Of a DNA stretch of 5,048 nt, positions 1 to 5,048 are shown piece after piece. The translations under genes were made by a program, and so were the position numbers. The notes beneath the pieces were generated by a model that had not been told where the DNA came from, made no database searches, and was given only the letters and a program-made list of their open reading frames with translations. The DNA is taken from assembly GCA_017743605.1 (NCBI GenBank), contig JAGHYO010000189.1, forward strand, positions 1 through 5,048. Reading direction: 5' to 3'. Origin of the DNA: Thermoflexus sp. GTDB lineage: Bacteria; Chloroflexota; Anaerolineae; Thermoflexales; Thermoflexaceae. Within the stretch, counting starts at the first letter, position 1. Every line of letters starts with the position of its first letter.

Positions 1-1
1 A

Positions 2-220
2 CCAAATTCAGGCGAGCCACATCCAGCCTGTAAAGCTGGTTTAATCACTTGCACCTCTCAAGTTTCTGGGAATCAGGTTACTTTTACTGCAAATTCTACG
101 CAAACCGGAACAATAAAAATTTCAATTGGAAATAGTGTAGTAAAAACTTATACTAACACCAATACTTGCTCTTATACAACCAGCGGAAGAGGAAATATAA
201 CAGCAAATTCTACTTTCTAA
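2..220 (+). CDS. 3' end of an AT-rich gene for a Thr/Asn/Ser-rich, probably secreted protein (5' truncated by window)
   Basis: Seventy-two codons are open from the window edge to TAA at 218-220, with no start codon in view. I do not recognise the family. The peptide is rich in Thr, Ser, Asn and Gly and contains beta-prone stretches (around residues 24-29 and 36-50). It has three Cys (residues 10, 17 and 56) and no membrane segment in the visible part. The word TANST occurs twice (residues 29-33 and 67-71), each time shortly after a Ser-Gly, which hints at repeated Ig-like or pilin-like beta modules. It has three N-x-S/T sequons (N31, N65, N69). Composition is about 37% G+C by hand count, with A/T-ending codons, unlike the very GC-rich genes to the right. 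That suggests transferred DNA or an assembly join. A cell-surface or pilin-like role is inferred from composition only. Confidence 0.6.
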   Translation, partial: PNSGEPHPACKAGLITCTSQVSGNQVTFTANSTQTGTIKISIGNSVVKTYTNTNTCSYTTSGRGNITANSTF

Positions 221-274
221 CTGCGTAACTCCTATCGGGATTGGAGCAATCGGGGCGGAAGCCACCTACCGGAA

Positions 275-331
275 GTAGGAGCGGCTTCAGCCGCGACGGA
301 AGACGGAAGTCGGGGCTAAAGCTCCTCCTAC
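275..331. repeat. REP-like palindromic element with two nested hairpins
   Basis: Outer arms GTAGGAG (275-281) and CTCCTAC (325-331) are exact inverted repeats. Between them lie two GC-rich hairpins. GCGGCTTCAGCCGC at 281-294 is a perfect stem with a tiny loop. At 312-325, GGGGC and GCTCC pair around TAAA with one G-T wobble. This cloverleaf-like layout and the GGAGCGGCTTCAGCCGC core resemble bacterial REP elements, which often sit between convergent genes, as here. An alternative hairpin (CCTAC 265-269 with GTAGG 275-279) and a further inverted pair (GGGCGGA 253-259, TCCGCCC 343-349) flank the core. No RAYT transposase is visible in the window. Only one copy is present, so repeat status rests on structure and resemblance. 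Confidence 0.6.
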
Positions 332-369
332 GGAACCAATCCTCCGCCCTCAGAAGCCGCTACTGTCAG

Positions 370-409
370 AAAAAAGTGAGGGAGGATCCGCGCAGGTCCT
401 CCCCCACTT
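370..409 (-). terminator. Rho-independent terminator of the aldehyde/alcohol dehydrogenase operon
   Basis: Positions 374-386 and 397-409 form a 13-position stem with 12 pairs and one A-C mismatch, around a 10-nt loop. Six A residues at 370-375 on the plus strand become a T6 tract directly after the stem on the minus strand. The stem begins 22 nt past the stop codon of the alcohol dehydrogenase, as expected for an intrinsic terminator closing that operon. In the plus direction the stem is followed only by a mixed C/T stretch, so termination from the left would be weaker. Confidence 0.85.
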
Positions 410-431
410 ATCCTCTCTTCCTCGGAATCCG

Positions 432-1568
432 TTACGCGGCCCCCAGCCGCACCACCTGGCGCACCACCTCGCCGCGGGCCAGAGCATCAAACCCCTCATT
501 GATCTCCTCCAGGCGGATCAGGCGGCTCAGGAGCAGGTCCACCGGGAGCCGGCCCGCCGGATAGAGGGCCAGGAACCGCGGGAGATCCCGACGGGGAACC
601 GCCGAGCCCATATAGGAACCCTTGATGGTTCGCTCCTCGCCCACGATGCTCACCGCCGGGACGCTGAACATGCGCTCGGGATGCGGGAGACCGATGGGGA
701 TGGTGGTGCCCCCGCGGCGGGTGGCCTGGTAAGCCTGGATCAGCACCCGCTCGCTGCCGACGCTCTCGAAGGCGTAGTGGACCCCTCCCCCGGTGAGATC
801 CCGAATCGCGGCGACCGGATCGGTCTCCTGCGCGTTCACCCCGTGGGTCGCTCCCGCTTTCCGGGCCAGCTCCAGCTTTTCAGGCCGGACGTCCACCGCG
901 ATGATGGGATAGGCGCCGGCCAGGTGAGCGCCCATCACGACGCTGAGGCCCACGCCGCCCAGCCCGAAGACCGCCACGCTCATCCCGGGCTCCACCCGCG
1001 CGGTGTTCACCACCGCCCCCACCCCGGTCATCCCCGCGCATCCGAACAGGGCCGCCTTCTCCAGGGGAATCTCCGGATCGATTCGGATCAGGGATTCCTG
1101 GGCGGCCACGGTGAAACGGGAGAAGGCGGAGACGCCCAGATGATGGTGGAGGGGCTCCCCCGCGGCGTTCCGGAAGCGCCGCGCTCCGCTGAGCAGCGTT
1201 CCGGCCGCGTTCGCCCGGTTGCCGTTCTCGCACAGGACGGGGCGGCCGATGGCGCAGTAGAAGCACCGGCCGCACATGGGGACGAAGGAGAAGACCACGT
1301 GGTCCCCCGGCCGCAACTCATGGACGCCCGGGCCGACCTCCCGCACGATCCCGGCGGCCTCGTGGCCCAGGACCATCGGCATGGGCCGCGGCCGGGAGCC
1401 ATCGATCACCGAGAGGTCCGAATGGCACAGGCCGGCGGCCGCCACCTCCACCAGCACCTCCCCGGGCCCCGGCCCCTCCAGCTCCACCTCCTCCACGGAA
1501 AGCGGCCGGGATTCGCGATAGGGCGCCGGCCGCCCCATCTCGTAAAGGACCGCTGCCAGCGTTTTCAC
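432..1568 (-). CDS. Zinc-dependent, NAD-type alcohol dehydrogenase (medium-chain dehydrogenase/reductase family)
   Basis: This 378-residue cytosolic enzyme is expected to interconvert an alcohol and its aldehyde with a nicotinamide cofactor. The N-terminal GroES-like catalytic domain carries the catalytic zinc ligands C48 (in the motif CHSD), H69 (GHE) and C177 (FGCAG). S50 is at the usual proton-relay position. The structural zinc lobe is complete: C99, C102, C105 and C113. The Rossmann fold has GLGGVG at 202-207, and D226 ends the second strand (VDV), favouring NAD over NADP. Length is normal for the family. The start is GTG, chosen because a near-perfect ribosome binding site precedes it and the MKTLAAVLYE opening fits the family. 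It lies 14 nt after the aldehyde dehydrogenase, and a terminator follows its TAA. It belongs with the class III-like/NDMA-type zinc alcohol dehydrogenases. The substrate cannot be assigned. Confidence 0.93.
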   Translation of the reverse strand: MKTLAAVLYEMGRPAPYRESRPLSVEEVELEGPGPGEVLVEVAAAGLCHSDLSVIDGSRPRPMPMVLGHEAAGIVREVGPGVHELRPGDHVVFSFVPMCGRCFYCAIGRPVLCENGNRANAAGTLLSGARRFRNAAGEPLHHHLGVSAFSRFTVAAQESLIRIDPEIPLEKAALFGCAGMTGVGAVVNTARVEPGMSVAVFGLGGVGLSVVMGAHLAGAYPIIAVDVRPEKLELARKAGATHGVNAQETDPVAAIRDLTGGGVHYAFESVGSERVLIQAYQATRRGGTTIPIGLPHPERMFSVPAVSIVGEERTIKGSYMGSAVPRRDLPRFLALYPAGRLPVDLLLSRLIRLEEINEGFDALARGEVVRQVVRLGAA

Positions 1569-1571
1569 CCC

Positions 1572-1580
1572 TCACCTCCT
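1572..1580 (-). promoter_or_regulatory. Ribosome binding site of the alcohol dehydrogenase
   Basis: On the minus strand AGGAGGTGA is a nine-base match to the anti-Shine-Dalgarno end of 16S rRNA. It is followed by GGG and the GTG start, giving 6 nt from AGGAGG to the start. It begins 2 nt after the aldehyde dehydrogenase TGA. It fixes the GTG start and suggests coupled, strong translation. Confidence 0.85.
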
Positions 1581-1582
1581 GA

Positions 1583-3034
1583 TCACGGGGCGGGGCGGAT
1601 GACCACCATGTGGACGTGGGTCATCTCCTCGATGGCGTAGCGCACCCCTTCCCGCCCCAGTCCGCTTCCCTTCACCCCGCCGTAGGGCATATGGTCCGCC
1701 CGGAAGCTGGGGGTGTCGTTGATGATGATGCCGCCGAAATCGAGCCCCTGGACCGCCCGCAGCACCCGGTTGATATCCCGGGTGAAGACGGCTACCTGGA
1801 GCCCGTATTCGGTGGCGTTGGCGGCGGCGATGGCCTCCTCGAAGTCATGGGCCTCCAGCACCGAAGCCACCGGCCCGAAGACCTCCTCCCGCACCACCCG
1901 CATCTCGGGCCGCACCCGGATCAGGACGGTGGGCCACACCACCGGCCCCTCCCGTCGGCCCCCGGTGACAGCCTGGGCGCCGCCGCCCAGGGCCTCCTGG
2001 ATCCATCCCTCCACCCGCATGGCCTCTCGCTCGTCGATGAGCGGCCCCACATCCACCCGCTCGTCCAGGGGATCCCCCACCACCATCTCGGCAGCGGCGC
2101 GGCTGAAGGTCTCCACCAGCGGCTCATAGATCCGGCGCACCCCGTAGATCCGCTGCACCGAGATGCACACCTGGCCGGAGTTGTAGAAGGCCCCCACCGC
2201 CAGCCGCCGCGCCACCCAATCCAGATCCTGGACGTCCTCAGCGACGATGACGGGGGTGGTGTTGCCCAGCTCCAGGGTCAGCTTCTTGATCCCCACCACC
2301 CGGGTCAGGCGCTCCCCGACGGCGCGGCTCCCGGTGAAACTCACCTTCCCCACCCCTGGATGGGCCGCCAGCCACTCCCCGACGGTGCCCCCGGGCCCGA
2401 AGATCAGGTTGAAGCCTCCGGCCGGCACCCCGGCGGCCTCCAGGACACGGGCGAGCAGGACAGCGGTGAGGGGGGTGGCGCTGGCCGGCTTGAGCACCAC
2501 GGCGTTCCCCGCCGCCAGGGCCGGGGCAACTTTGTGGGCCACCAGGTTGAGGGGGAAGTTGAAAGGCGAGATGGCGGCCACCACGCCCACCGGCCGCCGC
2601 ACGTAGAACCCGAAATATCCCTCCCCCGCGGGCACCGCGTCCAGGGGGATCACCTCCCCCTCGATCCGCCGGGCCTCCTCCGCGGCGATGGTGAAGGTCC
2701 AGATGGCCCGCTCCACCTCCGCGCGGGCCCACTTCAGCGCCTTCCCCGCCTCCGCGGCGATCAGCCGGGCGAACTCCTCCTTCCGCTCGCGGATCATCCC
2801 CGCCGCCCGCAACAGGATCTCCGCCCGCCGCCAGGCCGGCAGGGCGGCCATGGCCTTGGCGCCCTCCTGGGCCGCGGCCACCGCCGCCTCCACGTCTTCC
2901 CGCCGCGCCTCGGGCACCTCCCCGATCACCTCCCCGGTGTATTTGTCCCGCACCGGGATCGGCGCCCCTCCCTCCACCCACCGGCCGCCGATGAAGAGCC
3001 GAGCCGGGCCGAAGGTCACACGCTCCCGCACCAT
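1583..3034 (-). CDS. NAD(P)-dependent aldehyde dehydrogenase, non-phosphorylating (ALDH superfamily)
   Basis: This cytosolic enzyme of 483 residues, a normal length, should oxidise an aldehyde to its carboxylic acid through a thiohemiacetal on Cys. Visible residues are the oxyanion Asn N159 (SPFNF), cofactor Lys K182 (LKPA), FTGS at 233-236, general base E255 (LELG), nucleophile C290 (NSGQVC) and E384 in EEVFGP. After ELG the usual G-N/K-A/S-P is replaced by NTTP. Overall layout resembles the lactaldehyde/glyceraldehyde-3-phosphate (GAPN)-like branch, but substrate is not assigned. I start it at ATG 3034 because GAGGAGG sits 7 nt upstream and this places about a dozen residues before the first conserved strand. 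An ATG at 3067, also with a GGAGG 9 nt upstream, would add 11 residues. The frame stays open to 3244, but that part overlaps the decayed gene and is not family-like. A TATGGT box (minus strand, 3093-3098) is a weak -10 candidate without a clear -35. Confidence 0.95.
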   Translation of the reverse strand: MVRERVTFGPARLFIGGRWVEGGAPIPVRDKYTGEVIGEVPEARREDVEAAVAAAQEGAKAMAALPAWRRAEILLRAAGMIRERKEEFARLIAAEAGKALKWARAEVERAIWTFTIAAEEARRIEGEVIPLDAVPAGEGYFGFYVRRPVGVVAAISPFNFPLNLVAHKVAPALAAGNAVVLKPASATPLTAVLLARVLEAAGVPAGGFNLIFGPGGTVGEWLAAHPGVGKVSFTGSRAVGERLTRVVGIKKLTLELGNTTPVIVAEDVQDLDWVARRLAVGAFYNSGQVCISVQRIYGVRRIYEPLVETFSRAAAEMVVGDPLDERVDVGPLIDEREAMRVEGWIQEALGGGAQAVTGGRREGPVVWPTVLIRVRPEMRVVREEVFGPVASVLEAHDFEEAIAAANATEYGLQVAVFTRDINRVLRAVQGLDFGGIIINDTPSFRADHMPYGGVKGSGLGREGVRYAIEEMTHVHMVVIRPAP

Positions 3035-3041
3035 GGACGCG

Positions 3042-3048
3042 CCTCCTC
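3042..3048 (-). promoter_or_regulatory. Ribosome binding site of the aldehyde dehydrogenase
   Basis: GAGGAGG on the minus strand lies 7 nt before ATG 3034. It supports this start over the upstream in-frame ATG at 3067, although that one also has a weaker AAGGAGCGGAGG at acceptable distance. Confidence 0.75.
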
Positions 3049-3128
3049 GTTTGGAATCGGATCCCATCGCGCAGGGCCTCCGCTCCTTGAGGTTACCATA
3101 GGATCCGCAAAGCCCTGGGCCCGACGCC

Positions 3129-4323
3129 TCAAAAGATCCCCGCCTCCGGCGGCAGGGTGACGGCCTCGCCCCGGAACGTCCAGATGGGATCGAAGATCCG
3201 GAAGGGATAGTCCGGATGGGATTCGGTCTCACCCTAGACCGCATCCGCTACCCCCTGATGGTCCTCCCCACGCAGTGCGATTCGGCCCATCGGGGCTTCG
3301 TAGCGGATGCCCTCTAAACAAGGGATGAAGACTTCCGGTTCCAGTGTCCCGGCCCGCCAGATCATCCCGGCCAGCAAGCGGAGGCATAGGTAGGCATTCT
3401 GGGGGCCGTAGCTAGGATAGCGGCCGTAGCGCTGGAGGTAGGACCCCATGAAGCGCTGGTGCGCCGGTGTCTCCAGCCATCGGAACCAGTAACGCGTACC
3501 CGCCCACAGCCGTTCCGGCATCTCCTCGCCTAAGGTCTCCAAAACTTCCAGAGCGGCCCTCCTCTCCATAGAGGCCGCGCAACGCCGGAACAGCCCCGGG
3601 ACCTGGCCCTGGCGGATCAGGCGGACTATGTCACCGCCCCACGAGGAGATCCAGAGGGCCTCCGCCCCCGAGCGCATCGCCTGCCGGATCCAGAGGGTAA
3701 GGTCTTCCGCCCTCGGCGGATGGAAGATCCCTGCGGAGAGGAGCTCGGCCTCTGGTTTGAGCTCCCGCAGGAAACGGGAGAAATACGCCCATTGAGAAAT
3801 CACCGAAAGAGTAATCCGGGCCCAGGGTCGTCCAGGTGATATAGGGCAAGGGGGCCCCCGGGAGAGCTCCCGCCCGGGCGTTCTGTGGAACGTCGATGCT
3901 GCATCGGAACACATAGGGGTTGAAGAGCTCATCGGTGATGAGGGCTGGCGGCATGGGTGATCATCAGCACGCATTGGAGATCCGGCAGCAAGGGGACCAC
4001 CGCCTCTGCAACGGCGCTGAAGTTGATGCCGACGAGCAGGCGAACGCCGAGCTCCCGCGCCATACGGCGGACGACCTCCGCCGCGTGGGTGGGGCTTTTC
4101 TCGTCCTCGGCGCGTAGCTCCACTGGCCGACCCGGGGGGCTGCCGGCGGCGTTGATCTCCCTGCAACCAGCTCTGGGCCCTGCCGCGCGGAGGCCCGGTA
4201 GGCGGCTGTCGCCCTGGAGAGGGCATACCGGACCCCGATGCGGATCGCTCGCTCCGAGAGCCCTATCTCGTCGCCCTCTCCCGTCGGGACCCTGGATCTC
4301 TCCCTGCTCGACGGTGCAAACAT
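3129..4323 (-). pseudogene. Decayed ABC-transporter substrate-binding protein gene (LivJ/branched-chain amino acid type)
   Basis: The product would have been an extracytoplasmic type I binding protein for an importer. Its pieces lie in order but in shifting frames. Piece 1 has IRIGVRYALSRATAAY and ASARQG (about 4245-4165), the usual LivJ opening. Piece 2 has EINAAG, GRPVELRAEDEKS and LLVGINFSAVAE, ending ITHAA (about 4158-3952). Piece 3 has ALITDELFNPYVFR, DVPQNARAG and WTTLGPDYSFG (about 3950-3800). Piece 4 runs from QWAYFSRFLRELKPEAEL to APMGRIALRGEDHQGVADAV (about 3795-3237). The breaks are near 4158-4165, 3944-3952 and 3793-3803. A TAG at 3234-3236 then interrupts the same frame, after which GETESHPDYPFRIFDPIWTF and a further 14 residues continue to TGA at 3129-3131. 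Total span, about 398 codons, is near the family norm. No start codon or lipoprotein signal is recognisable, so the 5' limit is approximate. It lies 94 nt upstream of the aldehyde dehydrogenase on the same strand. Confidence 0.85.
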
Positions 4324-4438
4324 GCTCTGCTGGGGCGCTGACCTGGTGGCGATTCAACTGGGCTCCGGGATGGCCATTGCCCCTTCACGTGATCTGAGCT
4401 CAGAGGTCATCGAACTGGGCTATTTGCCCTCCCGATAG
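4238..4438 (+). other. Unassigned 66-codon plus-strand ORF opposite the 5' end of the pseudogene
   Basis: This stretch lies between the recognisable start of the binding-protein remnant (about 4260) and the small gene ending at 4447. The plus strand encodes a plausible-looking peptide (for example GANMLCWGADLVAIQLGSG) ending in TAG at 4436-4438, but it has no well-placed ribosome binding site: GGAGAGGG at 4216-4223 is 14 nt from the ATG. The minus strand here has stops and no signal peptide. I recognise no family. It may be a gene fragment or a chance ORF in GC-rich DNA. Confidence 0.2.
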
Positions 4439-4446
4439 AACGGCGC

Positions 4447-4632
4447 TTACGGTTTCTTCCGATCGGTTTCAACGGGCGCCTCACCGCTCGTCGGCAGGTT
4501 CCACAGTTCTTCGGCCGATTTGAAGAACAATTGCTGGCGGCCATCCGGCGAGCACAGCACCCCGCGCCACTCGCCGGGCGGCCGCCACGTCGCAGGGTTC
4601 CCGCTAGATGCGCGGGATGTGGGTGGCTTCAC
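4447..4632 (-). CDS. Small hypothetical protein, 61 codons, GTG start
   Basis: The peptide has a coherent core, W-R-G-V-L-C-S-P-D-G-R-Q-Q-L-F-F-K-S-A-E-E-L-W (about residues 22-44), then a charged tail ending TDRKKP. The pattern of WRG, a short turn with DG or SG, aromatic residues and then an EEL helix recalls small uncharacterised proteins of Chloroflexota and Cyanobacteria. That likeness is from memory and weak. The N-terminal third is Pro/Ser-rich and less convincing. The start is uncertain: GTG 4632 has no good ribosome binding site. An in-frame ATG at 4653 overlaps the upstream stop as ATGA but is followed by TGA at 4645-4647. The gene sits 17 nt after the exoprotein stop on the same strand, so the two may be cotranscribed. 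It could be intact or the 3' remnant of a longer gene. Confidence 0.5.
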   Translation of the reverse strand: MKPPTSRASSGNPATWRPPGEWRGVLCSPDGRQQLFFKSAEELWNLPTSGEAPVETDRKKP

Positions 4633-4649
4633 GCCGTTTTGTGTTCACG

Positions 4650-5048
4650 TCATGGCGCCCGGTAGTTGCGCAGGATCAGGGGCAGATAAATCCTCATCCG
4701 ATGCTGAAGCGAGAACGCCCCACCATAATCGGTGCCGGCATACAGCATGGTCGAGTCGATTGCCAGGGCGCGAACATCAAGGTGGGTCAGCCCGTCGTTG
4801 AACGCGCTCCAGCTCCCGCCCCCGTCTGTGCTCTTGAACACGCCGCCACCCCACGTCCCGGCGTAGAGCGTGTCGGGGTTCGCCGGGTCAATCGCCAGGG
4901 CGTAGACAAAGAGATGGGTCAGCCCGTCGTTGAACGCGCTCCAGCTCCCGCCCCCGTCTGTGCTCTTGAACACGCCGCCACCCAACGTTCCGGCGTAGAG
5001 CGTGTTGGAGTTCCTCGGGTCAATCGCCAAGGCGGAGACAAAGGGGTA
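4650..5048 (-). CDS. C-terminal part of a secreted Asp-box (BNR) repeat, beta-propeller-like protein (5' end outside window)
   Basis: The frame is open to the window edge, giving 132 residues and TGA at 4650-4652; the TTG at 5030 lies inside a repeat and is not a true start. Two near-identical 44-residue units are seen, each with ALAIDP, TLYAGT, GGGVFKSTDGGGSW and SAFNDGLTHL, then a third partial unit ending AGTDYGGAFS. STDGGGSW matches the Asp-box pattern S-x-D-x-G-x-x-W of sialidase and VPS10/Ycf48-type propellers. Catalytic sialidase residues are not seen, so an enzyme role is not supported. The protein ends RMRIYLPLILRNYRAP, a basic-hydrophobic C-terminus I associate with exported proteins of thermophilic Chloroflexota and possibly used for surface attachment. 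The N-terminus, signal peptide and full repeat number lie beyond the window. Confidence 0.85.
   Translation of the reverse strand, partial: YPFVSALAIDPRNSNTLYAGTLGGGVFKSTDGGGSWSAFNDGLTHLFVYALAIDPANPDTLYAGTWGGGVFKSTDGGGSWSAFNDGLTHLDVRALAIDSTMLYAGTDYGGAFSLQHRMRIYLPLILRNYRAP
4783..5048. repeat. 132-bp tandem repeat coding for 44-residue Asp-box units
   Basis: The sequence at 4783-4851 is identical, base for base, to 4915-4983 (69 bp, offset 132). The following 65 bases (4852-4916 against 4984-5048) differ at about 11 positions. The identical block encodes the GGGVFKSTDGGGSW-SAFNDGLTH part. Identity at silent positions suggests recent duplication or gene conversion rather than selection on protein alone. 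The array probably continues to the right of the window. Confidence 0.9.

Noticed and set aside
241..564. 107-codon plus-strand ORF across the REP element and terminator
   Set aside because: It is Arg/Ser-rich and has no motif. It runs through a palindrome, a terminator and the 3' end of the alcohol dehydrogenase, so it is a chance ORF.
681..1640. 319-codon plus-strand ORF antisense to the alcohol dehydrogenase
   Set aside because: Low-complexity His/Gly/Arg/Pro composition and no recognisable motif. The minus strand carries the full zinc and Rossmann motifs.
2238..2981. 247-codon minus-strand Gly/Arg-rich ORF inside the aldehyde dehydrogenase
   Set aside because: Typical out-of-frame shadow in GC-rich coding DNA, nearly all Gly, Arg, Ala and Pro.
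3093..3098. TATGGT as a sigma-70 -10 box for the dehydrogenase operon
   Set aside because: No -35 box at 16-18 nt spacing can be seen, so I only mention it and do not list it as a promoter.
1610..3160. 516-codon plus-strand ORF antisense to the aldehyde dehydrogenase
   Set aside because: It mirrors the GC-rich codon pattern of the real gene. It is full of His/Pro/Gly/Arg with no domain, and the opposite strand has complete ALDH motifs and a ribosome binding site.
3035..3244. N-terminal extension of the aldehyde dehydrogenase frame to 3244
   Set aside because: The extra 70 residues are Arg/Pro/Ser-rich and not family-like. They overlap the C-terminal coding of the binding-protein remnant in another frame, and a good ribosome binding site supports ATG 3034.
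4520..4801. 93-codon plus-strand ORF opposite the small gene and the Asp-box gene
   Set aside because: It lies antisense to clear repeat-coding sequence and shows no family features.

Overview
The window suggests a GC-rich, probably thermophilic Chloroflexota (Thermoflexus/Anaerolineae-like) genome or metagenome bin. The grounds are the strongly GC-biased third codon positions, long spurious antisense ORFs, an Asp-box repeat exoprotein ending in Tyr-Leu-Pro-Leu-Ile-Leu-Arg-Asn-Tyr (an ending I associate with secreted Chloroflexota proteins), and a LivJ-type ABC binding protein. This is an inference from style, not an identification. The first 220 bases differ sharply: about 37% G+C by hand count, with A/T-ending codons.

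Layout, left to right. Positions 2-220 hold the 3' end of an AT-rich plus-strand gene for a Thr/Asn/Ser-rich, probably secreted protein. Positions 221-431 separate convergent genes and contain a REP-like two-hairpin element (275-331) and a strong intrinsic terminator for the minus strand (370-409). Everything from 432 to 5048 that looks like a gene lies on the minus strand, so it is transcribed from right to left.

In transcription order these are: the 3' end of an Asp-box/BNR repeat exoprotein (5048-4650); a small 61-codon ORF (4632-4447); a decayed ABC-transporter substrate-binding protein gene (about 4323-3129) with three frameshifts and an in-frame TAG; an NAD(P)-dependent aldehyde dehydrogenase (3034-1583); and a zinc-dependent alcohol dehydrogenase (1568-432). 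The dehydrogenase pair is a tight two-gene operon with a 14-nt gap, strong Shine-Dalgarno sites and a shared terminator. It looks able to oxidise an alcohol to its aldehyde and then to the acid, or to run the alcohol step in reverse. The substrate cannot be read from sequence. The broken binding-protein gene just upstream may once have supplied a related compound, but that is inference.

I saw no RNA gene, CRISPR array, IS element or replication origin. The most notable items are the multiply broken LivJ-type pseudogene whose coding similarity resumes beyond an in-frame stop, the abrupt composition change at the left edge, the near-identical 132-bp repeats in the exoprotein, and an ATGA stop/start overlap followed two codons later by a stop.
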